Assembly: GCA_034670405.1 (NCBI GenBank)
Contig: JAXDDX010000049.1
Location: forward strand, 186,001 to 250,000
Length of the DNA stretch: 64,000 nt
Direction: 5' to 3'
Source of the DNA: Hoplostethus atlanticus
Lineage: Eukaryota > Chordata > Actinopteri > Trachichthyiformes > Trachichthyidae
Shown here: positions 38,832 through 51,995 of the stretch, in pieces
Layout of the letters: each line of letters starts with the position of its first letter
Position numbering within the stretch: position 1 is the stretch's first letter
Made by a program: the position numbers and the translations under genes
Notes under the pieces: model-generated
Told to the model about the DNA's origin: nothing
The model's input: only the letters and a program-made list of their open reading frames with translations
The model's database searches: none

Positions 38832-41800
38832 CATGCATGTACACATATTTGTGTGTTTTTGTGTGTTTGCACTTAACAATTGCACGCATGGATTTGCACA
38901 CATGCACACATTCAAGCACACACAGGATGGGGAAAACCTATAAACACATGTAACTTACACACACACACACACGCACACACACACAAACACACACACACAC
39001 ATACAAACTTACATAACATTCCATTTACACATTGCACACACATTAACACAGTCAACACATTAGCACTAAGCACACCCTTCCACATTTTCTCTATTCAGAC
39101 TTTGTTCACAAACTCCCATCTTGATTGATTGACTAATTCAACTCTACACCTCGTTGTTTTTCAACAGGCGGTCACATGCAATGCATATGTGTTACTATGT
39201 CCACGTTCCGTCCAAATGTGAAAGGAGCTGATTTATCTTGGGGCAACCTGATACTGTTATGCCGTATCATATAATGGGATCAAGATGAAAGATGGAAATA
39301 TATGGGTAGAGGGAGAGAGAGTTATGAAGCAACAGATACGTAAAGCTAACTGGGCCCAGCTTGCGTGGCCTTAAAGTTTGGCCACACTTTAAAAAGATAC
39401 GTATGTAATTAAAGTCAACCAAAACTGGACAGAATGTAACTCATGGAAAAAATATAGGTTTCCCTTGTTGTTCTGAGCGGGAAAAGTCAAAATGATTGAG
39501 CTCTCACTAAGCTTTGTTGTGAGATCTCTTGGCAACGCTATCAATTTAAGCATTCTTGCTGCGTTACATGACGCTATTTAAGGGAAAAGGATGAAAATGG
39601 TTGAGGTTTGGAAGATGCAGCAGTTCCCCATTTTGGTCTCATCTCTGCAAATATTATACCACAAGCCAAATAATTTACAGGAATAGGGGCTATTTCTAAT
39701 GGAAAATAGACCTAGGATCTGGAAAATTCCCTGGTGAACCTTGGCGAAAATGTGAGGGACAAGAGAATACCGTTTGGAAACAAAGGGAATGTTTTGGAAA
39801 CATGTTGGTTGCTCCCCTTGTTTCCAGGACATTGTATACACCAGCAATTAATGAGATCTATTGAGTGTCCTTATAATGCTCTGTTCTCTGCATGATGTCC
39901 TCATCATTCTAGTTCAGGGAACACAGAAACACAGAAAATGAAAGAAACTTAATTCAAGACATTTGGCTTTGGCAAGTCTCAGTCAGACCCTGCTAAATCA
40001 TAACTCCATCAGCAGTAACCTGTATGGCTGCTGTTTCCAATCAGGCACTGCTCTCTGTAAAAGGTCCACAACCAGAAGGGAAGAGTTCTGAATCCAGTAT
40101 AGTATACCATGCTATAATCTTGGCCAGCATTCAATTGTCTTTATTGTTTTGTCATGCTAGAGTGTGGCTGGTGGTGGCTCAGTGGTTAGCGCTGTTGCCT
40201 GAGAGCAAGAATGTCCTTGATTTGATTCCCAGCCCCACTCCTTTTTTTTGTGGAGTTTGCATGATTTTCCTGTGTTTGCATGGGTTTCCTCTAGGTGCTC
40301 TGGTTTCCTCCCACATTCCAAAGACAGGTGGATTGTAGACTCTAAATTGCCTATAGGTATGAATGTGAGTGTCTGCCTATGTGTGCCCTGCCTTCCACCC
40401 AATGTATGCTGGGATGGGCTTCAGCCCCCCATGACCTTTGCTTTTGAGAGGGTGCATAAGATAACTGTTGCTTTGTGTGCTTGCTCATGTACACTCAGTG
40501 GCCACCTTATTAGGTACACCTTTCTAGTACTGGGTAGGACGCCCCCCTTTGCCCCCAGAACAGCCTGAATTCTTCGTGGCATGGATTCAACAAGGTGCTG
40601 CAAACTTTCCTTGGAGACTCTGGTCCATGTTGACATGATAGCATCACGCAAGTTGCTGCAGATTTGTTGGCTGCACATTGGTGCTCCGAATCTCATTTCA
40701 CCACATCCCAAAGGTGCTCTATTGGATTGAGATCTGGTGACTGTGGAGGCCATTGGAGTACACTGAACTCACTGTCATGTTTGTGGAACCAGCTTGAGAT
40801 GACGTGTGCTTTGTGACATGGCGCGTTACCCTGCTGGAAGTAGCCATTAGGAGATGGGTAGACTGTCGCCATAAAGGGATGTGCAAGGTCAGCAACAATA
40901 CTCAAGTAGGCTGTGGCATTTAAACAATGCTCGATTGTTATTAAGGGGCCTAGTGTGCCAAGAAAACATTCCCGACACCATTACACCACCGCCACCAGCC
41001 TGAACCGTTGACACAAGGCAGGATGGATCCATGGATTCAGGTTGTTTACGCCAAATTCTGAGCCTACCATCTGCGTGTCACAGCAGAAGTCTAGATAGGT
41101 CAGACCACTGTCTAGTTTTGCGGAGCCTGTGCCACTGCAACCTCCGTTTCCTGTTCTTAGCTGACAGGAGTAGAACCCAGTGTCAGTCCTGTTGTAGCCC
41201 ATCCACTTCAAAGTTCGACGTGTTCAGTATGTTCAGAGATGCTCTTCTGCATACCACTGTTGTAACGCGTGGTTATTTGAGTTCCTGTCAGCTTGAACCA
41301 TTCTGGCCATTCTCCTCTGACCTCTCCCATTTACAACACATCTTCGGCCACAGAACTGCTGCTTACTGGATGTTTTGTATTGTTGTGCGTGAAAATCCCA
41401 GGAGATCAGCAGTTTCTGAGATACTCAAACCACCCCGTCTGGCACCAACAATCATTCCACGGTCAAAGTCACTTAGATCACATTTCTTCCCCATTCTGAT
41501 GTTTGAACCTCTTGACCATGTCTGCATGCTGTTATGCATTGAGTTGCCGCCACATGATTGGCTGATTATATATTTGCGTTAACGAGCAGGTGTACAGGTG
41601 TACCTTTTAAAGTGGCCACTGAGTGTATGTGTGCTGGTGAGTATTTGTCCAGGTCTCATTCCAATGGCCCTTTCAATTCTCACTCCTCCCTCTGGTACAA
41701 GGCACTAGAATTGCCCTGTTGTATTATGTATTATGATTGACACCGACACCAACTCCAAAAGAGGCAGAATCTTCAGAGCGTGGCGTTCAAATGGTGGAAG

Positions 41801-42121
41801 ATTTCTCTGTGTCTCAGAAGTTGTCACGCTTCCATCAAAGTCAATCTGTTTTGTGTTAGGGCTGATTGTGCAGTTGTTGGATATCGGTTGTCTGACCGGT
41901 ATGACATGACCTTACACATGCTATCAGCAGTTACTTGAGCTGCTTAGTAGCCTGGGAGGCTAACTGATATTCAGTAAGCTAAGCCTGATCGGGCTCTGTC
42001 AGGTTACAGGCTTATTGGAGACTTGTTGGAATGAGTGCTGAATTGCTGTAGTGATTTTTTGTGAGGTAAACATTCAAGGGCTATGTGCTGGTCATCAATC
42101 TGTGTGTGAGTATGCTATCTG

Positions 42122-42184
<63 letters not shown>

Positions 42185-44325
42185 CACACCGCTCACTTTC
42201 TTTCCCCCTCTCCAGTCGGACTCTTCAGTGACCATAACCTGTGCAGATGGGAAGTGGAACAAACAGGTTTCATGTGAGCCCGTGGATTGTGGCTTGCCAG
42301 ACAAATACCACGTTCACCCCGCCCACTTCAACTTCCCCGAGGGCACCACCTATGGCAAGAAGAGCACCTTCCTGTGTAGGGAACCTGCCCAGCTTGTAGG
42401 TGAGATGCATAGGCGAACAAAAGCGCACACACCTCGCACACACAGACACACAGACACACACACACTTTTTCAGGTCATCTGTGGAAGATCTTTTGTCAGG
42501 GTTGTTTGATTTTAGGTTCTCTGAAAGCGGATGCTGAATACATTTTATTGGAGCTGTCATCACCTATCAGACGGTGGAATACGGCTATTTCCCTGTTTAA
42601 TATCTACTAAGTCCCAGTGATTTGTCTGGCTTTCTCTTCTCGCCTGACACTTTTCTTACTGTTTCAATTCATTCTCTTATGGGTCTCTTCACTGAACTCC
42701 CTTTTTTCATCATTCCTACCATACCTCTGGAATGTATGATAACCTACACGTTTTCATCTGTCTGTTTCTGTTTCTTTCTATTTCTTTCTCTTTGTTCGAC
42801 CACTTTCTCTTTGAAATCCACCCATTGACTTTTCTATTTCACTCCTGTCTGTCCCTCTCTCCTCTTTTCCTTCCCCTACTCCCTCCATCAGGTACCAACA
42901 ACACTCTAACCTGTCTGGAAGATGGTCTTTGGTCCTTCCCAGAGGCCCTGTGTGAGCTTCGATGCCCAGCTCCTCCCCCCGTGCCCAACGCTGTGCTGCA
43001 GACCAAGCGCTGCAATGAGACAGGCCTCAAAGTGGGCTCTCTCTGCAAGTACAAGTGCAAGCCAGGATACCATGTCACGAACAAGCCCAAGAGGTAGAGA
43101 ATAGAAGATTCAGCTGACTGTTGTCAGTTTGTTTGGATCTTACAATATTGCACATATTGGATTGGAATTGGTCCCATTGGGAATTATTGACTGGAATAAC
43201 GATGATAATAATAATAATAATGATAATAAAATAATAACTAATAATTAATAATAATGAATGTATATAAAAGCAATGTATTATAATAATAATAATAATAATA
43301 ATACAAATAAAGAAATAATAAAGAAATAAATATAGAGCAACACATTAAGAGCCTCAAGGCCCACTGGACTAAATATCCAAGTGAATAGAATTGAACATGG
43401 AATTGAGAAGTGTGAATCACACAGACTTGAATCTTCATTTTGCCCATGGGCCACATGTAATGCACAAGACATGATATGAATTTAAACCCACAAGTCTTCA
43501 CTTTTTCTCCTGTTCCTTCAGGCGTGCGTTTAAGCGCCAGTGCACAGAGGATGGCAGCTGGCTGGAAGGGGCATGCGAGCCAGTGACTTGTGAACCCCCA
43601 CCACCTATCTTCCACGGCTCCTACCACTGTACCGACGGCTTCCGCTTTGACAGCGTCTGCAGACTCAACTGCTCTGATCCTGCCGTAAATACTGCCATCA
43701 CCGCCACAGGAGGCTATGCCCACACGGTGAGGCACGCTCCATGCAAGCAGGTCTGTCCATCTCTCTCCTTCTCTCTTTCTACTCTTGCTTTACCTTGCTT
43801 TTTGTCTTTTGGCCTCCCATACACATACCCACTTTCAGTGATATATACCGAGTGAAACACAAACACACACGCACATACATAGATGCACAGAGTGCAGTGC
43901 ATGCGTGCATGTGTGTGATTCATAGAAAATGTGCATCTCTCTCTCTCTCTCATTCTTGCAATCTCGCTGTTTCTCTCTTTCTGTCACTTTTAATTCCAAC
44001 ATGCTTTAATGGCAAGTGGAGAACAATATTCCAATACATGTTTAACATATATCACATTATGATCTGTCTAAATCCCGGGCCTCCCTATTCCCACTTCTCT
44101 CCCCATCTCCCCGAGCCCTACTCAATTAGACGCCATGCTCATTTGATTGCTATTGATTTTCAGAATAGTCGTGCTGCCACAGACCTTTGAAATGTATACA
44201 CCTTTTAATCTGTACTGCCTCTTAGGCCTTGTGGATGGGATACCTGATAAGAATTGGATTGTATTTCCCCCTCTGCTACGGGATGGCAACTCAATGTCCT
44301 TGGCCTGCTTGTGCTTGTGTATGTA

Positions 44326-44360
<35 letters not shown>

Positions 44361-47300
44361 ATATGCATGTGTTGTTTTTAGGGCCCTGGGTCCAATGCGA
44401 TTCGTTGTAGGAAGGATGGAAACTGGACAGGGTCATTCCGCCTGTGCCCTCAGAGCAAAGGCCAGTGTTCTTTACCTCAAAACCTCCATTTTACCCTACA
44501 GTACTCATGCAAGCGAGGACACGGCATAGGTTTGTATGCACACATTCACTGTTATGTAATACATTACAATACAGTTATTTTACTGATGCTTTCTTTGTTG
44601 CTATTGCTCACATTTTTTATCCTACTGTTTACACTAATTTGCTCGAATTTACTCTGAATGAAATATAGACGGATATAGAATCTTAGACTAGAATATCTGA
44701 AAAAAAATCATGGCAATTTGAAATTGAATGGAGGGACATTTTCTTCTTTGTGTAGGTCACTGACTTGTCAAATTCACCCCAGATATAAGAAAAAATCAAA
44801 GAGAGATCAAATACAAGTGATGCATGCCAAAATATACATCTTCAGTTGAAATCTCTTTGATGTAGAAATGGTATGCTCTCACACACACGCACACACACAC
44901 ACAAACACACTCACACACACACTTTCTCTCTCTCTCTCTCTCACACACACACAAAGGTGAGGAGTGTGAGCTGACATGCAGAGAGAGTAACAACGATGTG
45001 GTGATCCTCCCTAGCAACATGACAGCAGGCAGTGTACTCAAAGAGCACTGGAGGAACCCACCCAAAGTCAAGGTAAGTTTAAACGTGTGTTTGTGTCTGT
45101 CTCACAACTCTGACAGATGCAGTTCACAAAGTTCTGCTATCCACAACTCTCCCGTTAGGAATTTTGCACATGGTGTCCACATCCTGGCTATATTATCCAC
45201 AATGCAAGATGCCAGCTTCTCCCTGTCTCTTATGCCCAATGCCCTCCAGATTGGTTTTAAAAGTATGGCAGGCCTTTAAAGAGTTTGATAAAGTTTTTTG
45301 ATCAGACATGTGAAAACCTGCTTGCATCACCGTCTTTGATATGAAAATCCTTTCAACTACCTTCTTGGAGTTAAAAAAAAAACCCGTCTGCGAAGCATCT
45401 TGGGAAATGAAGTGTTTCCCCTATACGCCCACACACAAGGTATTGTACCACGTGTAACATTCAAGTACCCCTGTATTAGCCTTGCAGCCAGAAATGACCC
45501 AACCAGCAAAATTATCTTACCAACCGCACGGTGGAAAAAAAAAACCCCAAAAAAAAAAAACCCCATCACATCCCACACTCCAAAATCTCTTGAACTCATG
45601 TGAACCACAGGGCCCCCGCCGCTGGGGCCAAGTCGTAAAGCCAAGTTATAAAATGGCTAGTCATCAGTAATCACTGTAATTTTCAGAAATGACCCTATTA
45701 CCCTCACTTATTAATGACCCCCTTTTGATTTAGGTATACCTCACAGCTGCCCATTGTATCGATTCATTACTGATTGCTCAAACTGGCACATGGCAAAATG
45801 GAAAGAAGTCGAGGGAGGGGAGAGGAGAGGAAGGGTGGGGTGGTTTAAACGCAGAGCTGTAAATGTTGGTCCTGCGAGGGCACCACTCACACCGTCATGC
45901 AGTCATTTGGGATCGTAATGGTGCTTTCAGGTGGTGCCAGGGATGGAGTGTGTGTGTGTGTGAGTCAGTGTGTGGCAGCGGTGGGGTGTGGTGGGGGGCA
46001 GCGGCTGCTACACTGCATCTACTCTGTCAATTTCATTTCATTTATTTCCATGGTGTTTAATTGAAGCTTTTTTTTTTTTTTAAAGCTCTTTCAGCTAAAG
46101 AGGCCGAGGAGGATCATCCAAAAAAAGGGCATCGGGTTTTGTAACTAGAGAAACAAGTGAAGCCAGGGGCCGAGAGAAAAGGAACACGCTGTATTTCTCA
46201 CTCCATTTTTTTTTTTATCAACTTATCAACTCCATTTTTTTTTCGTTACCGAGTCATGCTGAGTCGGCAGCTTTTTCGTGATGTATGTTGGGAGAGGGGT
46301 GGGTGGGGTCAAGGGGATATGAATTGATCTGTTTTTAATGGATGTGTGTAATTGATATGATTAATACTCTGTGGTAATTTGAGGCTAGAGACTATGCTGT
46401 TGGGGGCCAGTGGATAGCAGGAGGGAGAAGCCAGACAAGTGAGGGTGGGTGATTAAGAGATGCACCGTGGGGTGGGAGGTTGGAGAAGGTGAAATCGATG
46501 CAGAGTTTAGCAGGCGGCCGTGCACCTGCCTCAGCGTTGCTCGCGCTTTTCCCCCGCGTTGGCCCTCGTCGATCGGAAGATGTGGATTCCGAGGCAACCT
46601 GTTCCTCTGTTGATATTGACAGTGCAAGGACAGCCCGAAGCCACACACTCCGCCACCTGTGCACACATTCATTGATACACACTGGCACACACACACACAA
46701 ATATACTGATAGTCATCAATAATGATCCTTCTGATCAGCAGACAGCATAATGTGCCTATTGGTTGGTTAGGACACATTATTTGTAGGACAATTCATAGGA
46801 AAATGATCATTATTGTATCTGATATCAGGTTTTAGTAACGCTGACCTCCCCTTAGGACAGATTCCTCTTTGATACATTAAAGAAAACTCATGTCCCCAAA
46901 TATACTTTCCAGTTCTACTTTGCTGAGTTGGAGGTTTTTGTTGCCCACCTTAATCAGTGATGTTGATGTATTGCCTTTAAATCCGTTGTATTTGGGTTCC
47001 TGGTGTGACCCACTTAGAATTCTCTCCTGCTACTCTACCTCCACCTCCTCCTCTTTCTCCTCCCCCTCCATCACTAATGGTTCTGCGCCCCCAGCACCCT
47101 CCTCCCCCTTTATCAGCAAAATTACCCTGTCGGGCTTGCTGTGGAATTAGTCATTTTCTATATGACATGACCTCATCTGTGGTGGCGCTGAGATAGGGAT
47201 CTATTTTTATGTGGTATCAGCGCCCCGGGGAGGCTTCAGGGGGTGAGGATCCCTTACGTAGTGAGGGGTGAGGCCAGGCCACGATCATAGATTATCATGA

Positions 47301-47536
47301 TTTACGGCCTAGCTGAGAGAGAGAGAAAGCGAGAAAGAGAGGGAGAGCGAGAGAGAGAGAGAGAGAAGAGTTTCTGGATGACATCATCATAGCAGAGCAA
47401 GAGAGAAAGAGAGTAAAAGTAGTTGCAAAAAGTTTCATCTCTAAGAAAAAAAAAGAATGCGTAATAATTCCCCTATATAGGGACTTTGTATATTGAAGGA
47501 CATCTCTGTCAGACAACCCCCCCTGCCCTCCCCAGA

Positions 47537-47584
<48 letters not shown>

Positions 47585-48241
47585 AGGAGACCTAGCTATC
47601 TGCCATGGAATTCTGGGAAAAATAGTAGAAGTGTTCCTTGTGCTCCCAGTTGTCCTCAGATGCTCTGTTGTTCTTTCTCTTCACCTCCACCACCCCCCCC
47701 CCCCCCCCATCTTTCTTTTTTTGCATTGATTTGCTGATGGCACTGAAATGAAAAATACCTTAGTTTGCAGCAGCGAAAGAAAAGCACGTCAACTTGGTGT
47801 GGTATTGGGACACGGGGGGTCTGAGAAATAGACCCTCTGAGGTCAGCCAGTTCTTTGCTGTGGACGGCACTTTTGATCGCGCACACTACTATCTATGTCT
47901 GGGGAGAACGTATTCATGCTGTAAACAAAACCTTTATGAGCCCGCTGGTGGGAAGCAAACAGGCTCAAATAGACTTATATATCATATATCATATATCAAT
48001 TCCCTGGACACCTAACACCCACTATATGGGGGTGGTCATACAGTGCATGCGCACACAGAGTCATGTGAGCACATCCATTCACGCCCTGCAGGGAATGCAC
48101 CCACACATGTAGATGCACAGTGTTCCCCACCTCCCCTGGACATGAATGTTTTCCTTTGCATCTCAATGAAGAGCACAGTGGGGGAAACAGGGTGAGATTC
48201 CACACATTCTGCAAAGATATTTGAGAACATGCCTCTCTCTA

Positions 48242-48288
<47 letters not shown>

Positions 48289-51200
48289 TTCAGCCATCTG
48301 CCCTCCTGGGGCTGTGGCTCAGTTATGAAAGAGCACCTTTTTATGTCAAAATCAATTTATTCAGCTTTGTTCTGAGGTGGACAGTTCAAATCAAAGGAGG
48401 CTGCACAATGAAAACATGCGTTCCACATGAGCTCTTTCGGTAACACCTATATTTCAGTGGGTTTACCTACAGAAAGTATTAATGTGGATTGAATTGAAGT
48501 TAAAAAGAAAGAATTGTTGGCAAAGGAACTCACTGGTCACTCATGAGGAAGATAACATTTATTTAACTAACCCTATGTGTCAAGTATTTTTTCATCAGTT
48601 CAATCCCAAGTGAAACCTTTTTGTCTTGTCTTACAGAGTATAGTCTGTACAATGGGGCGGAAGTGGTATCCACACCCAGAAATGCTCCACTGCATCAAAG
48701 GATGTGAGGTAAGGGCTCTCCCTGAATTACAGGACTTTTCGTATTGTATGGAGTAATGGTCTCATCTATAGCACAAAGGGTTTAAGGCTTTTTATAGTAT
48801 GCCCTAGTTTGAGGTGAGGCAAGGTTGCCCGATTACCCAAATAGAGGAATGAGGTATGGGCATCATAACCAAGTAATAGACAGGCCCGATAGACACCAGA
48901 GACTAGTGATTGTCAATATTGAGGTTTTTTTTTAATGTGAATGTAATCACGCATGAAAATAACAGCATGCACATACAGACACGCCTGCACACACACACAC
49001 ACACACATACACCTACACATACAAATAAACAATAGCAAGCTCTAAAACCATTAACTAATCACAAGCTAGATAATCTCCAGATGTAGCTTCAATTTGCTGT
49101 GCCTGGCCCACAGAGTTTAGGCAGACAATAGATTGGCAGATGACTCAAACATGCCTGGTGAAGACTGAATCTCTTGGCAGGATATTTGGATTTACCAGTT
49201 CTTACCACGCTGCCAGATAGGGCTGAGTTCAGTGCCTAGCCTTTTTCAACAGGCTAGCTCATTGCAGAGAGGACTTGAAAATGCAGTGCTGTTTTAACAC
49301 CTGGACAGCTAATTGTTCTCCCTGAGGATGATGTTGCCAGTTGCCGTGGATACCTGCACAGGTGGTTGTTAGTGGATGCCAATTAGGCCTTTGTTAGCAA
49401 AATGAAAACACTTTTGCCACATGGGTACCTGGATAATTTCATAAATTCCACTACATTTCAGATTGACACTAATAGTTCTGATATTAATTCTATTTTAGTG
49501 TACTTTAATGATGATGATCAGACTAATTGCACCGATGTGGCTCATTATAGTACACAACTGCTTGCTAATATAATCTGCTGCAAATAGCTGATCTGTTATT
49601 TCACTCTCATTACATTAAGTAGCATACAAGCTTACAAGGGAGCACGTGCTAAAAGTGACTTTCCTCTAAAAATGTTGCCTTTGCATTCCACCGTGAAAGA
49701 ATTCCCCTCCACTGAATGGAAGCATGATGTCATTTGCACATTTTAGGCCAATTGGATAACCCAATTGGTAACCCAAGTGGAGAGGGTGGGGCCAACCCTA
49801 TAAATCACATTATTGGAGTGTTTTGTGCAGTGAATAGTTTATGGTGTCCTCAGTTTGATTTACACGTCTGGCACACTCAAAGCTTAAAAAGTCCAATTGA
49901 AAGATGAGGGAAATTATGTAACACATTAATCAGCAAATTTACCCAGAGACGTGAAAAAGAAATGTCCTGAAATGTGCAAGAGGAAACCCACACTAGAACA
50001 ATAGGCTTTTTCAGCAATTTAACTTTAAGCTGTTATCAGCTAGTTTGAACATAAAATAATACAACTGGTGATGCATGGTGAAGGAAAAGGTGGTGTTCTC
50101 CTCTTGTGTTGTTTTGACTGCTGTGTGTTCGGATGTGTTTTAGTCTAATTGGTTTCGTTCTGTCTCTGGCATAGCCATTCATGGGAGACAACTACTGTGA
50201 CTCGATAAACAACAGAGCCTTCTGTAACTATGATGGAGGTGACTGCTGCCAATCCACTGTCAAGACCAAGAAGGTGAGTATGATGCGAGCACCTCAGAAT
50301 AAGCCTTTCAAACCCTCCTCACCCAAAGTGATGATGTTGATCCTGGCCACACAGTCGGTGTTTGTTTTATTTGCAAAATCCATCAAAGCCCAGCGATAGT
50401 TGAGTGGTGAAGTTCCTCACCTCTCCTATTCTGTCTCCTCTATTTTTTCACTGTCTCAATAAACTATTAAATGCTAAAGGTGAGTGCACTTGCCACATCT
50501 TGCCACATCCTGAGTTCTTCCATTGAACCCTTACTGATTTCACCTCATACCTCCATACTTGGACTCTCTCTCTAACCCCCAGCCTCTTCCCTCTTTTTTG
50601 GTCTCTGGCCTCAAATTACTCAGATCAAGTCAAATCAAGTCAAGTCAAATGTATTTATGTCGCCCTTTATTATGAACAAGCCTCAAAGGACCTTACAGGC
50701 TGATAGACAATCAAATGATTACAGATGATGCTGAAAAAAAATATTACTGATTGTCACATTCCAGAAAGTGGATATTTTCATACATCATCGGTTGGTATTT
50801 TTCTGTGGTATTCAGTGTTCATAATACACAGTGTCTGTAGTAGTCCTAGTGGTCGTGTACCTATGTTAGTGCACGATCATCTAGTTGTACCAGACAAGAT
50901 TCTATTTATTCTATTAGTTTGTTTAACCCTCTAAAGGCTTCCAGAGTGAAGATATATTCTATCTTTGGTTTATTTTGATGCAATTTGATAATATCTGAGG
51001 AGGAATTTGACCTACCTTGTTGATTACAGGGCATATAGCTAGCATCTTGATTGTACGAGCTAAGGAAATGGAAATAGAATATCATTTACTTGTTCTATTT
51101 CCGATTAATAATAAACATCCAATAGCTTTTCTCCCTGTCTGCAGTAAATCAACTGTGTTACGTTTCGGCGTTTGGCCCTACATGTCAAAAAGTTTGGCCA

Positions 51201-51948
51201 TCCTTGTGGTAGTAACTCTCTTAATTCACGAAGGTGCTTTGTCTGGCTCGCTCTAGCTGGCTGCTGGCTGGGATCAGATTGGAAGTGTATTGTAGCTTCT
51301 GTGCTGCAGCATCTGCTCCTCTGGCCTGGCCTCTTTCTGTGTCTCTGGCGAGGGATTTTAGTTGTACTCCTGGCATATCCGTGTGTCTGGCTGGATTTAT
51401 ATTGCAGTCTATGTGTCTGGCTGGCTGTGTTGGTGTGTCTAACTGGAGAGCCGCTTCATTTCCTTTTTGGAAGATGGAGAGATGTCCCTTGGATGTCCTT
51501 TTTCCCCAGAGTGCAATCAGAGATCCTGTGATTGCTTCCGATCCACCTTCACAGAATTCTTCATCCACTATTGGGTCCTCAGCCATAAGAAGAGGGGGGG
51601 GAAAAAAAAAACACGTTTCTTTCCCTACTAACAGGATCTTTCCAAAGACTGCTTCTCTGTTGGTTGATATTTGTTCCCTTTTTTTTCTACTTTTGTTCAT
51701 TCCATCCTGTCTGTTCCCGGTACAGAAGAACAATGACGTTTCGCTTGGGTGCCGAGCCAAGGCATGAAAAGATGTGTTTCATTTACACAAAAAAAAAACC
51801 CACCAAAACAAAACAAGACCCAAGCCACAGACAAAAGGTTTTAAAGCAGCACTGTTGCGTAATTTTTTATTGGTCACGCCCACATTGTGTTCCAGAAGGC
51901 TGTGTGTTGATGAGTAGTAAGGGCCTTAGTAGAAGTGGTAGGGCTATG

Positions 51949-51995
<47 letters not shown>

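Larger units (their letters stand above)
35472..42215. other. pappalysin-1 intron with candidate microexon and transposons
   Basis: Carries the candidate microexon near its 5' end, long GT tracts (36818-36875, 38771-38830), a GA stretch (37325-37375), a SINE (40150-40440) directly followed by a Tc1-like element (40490-41627), and a (CTAT)n tract against the 3' splice site. Confidence 0.6.
45073..48636. other. pappalysin-1 intron (3.6 kb)
   Basis: Includes poly-A/C patches (45370-45570), GA- and CT-rich tracts (47315-47370, 48237-48292), a (CA)n tract (47538-47582) and a poly-C run near 47693-47709. A microsatellite-free block at about 46040-46370 looks like unique sequence. No gene seen. Confidence 0.55.

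Noticed and set aside
47973-48000. ATATC/ATATAT short repeat as a regulatory site
   Set aside because: A few imperfect AT-rich units only; nothing to separate it from background.
51221-51767. Overlapping 177- and 179-codon frames on opposite strands
   Set aside because: No family signature and Cys/Leu-rich or low-complexity content; antisense frames of one another by composition.
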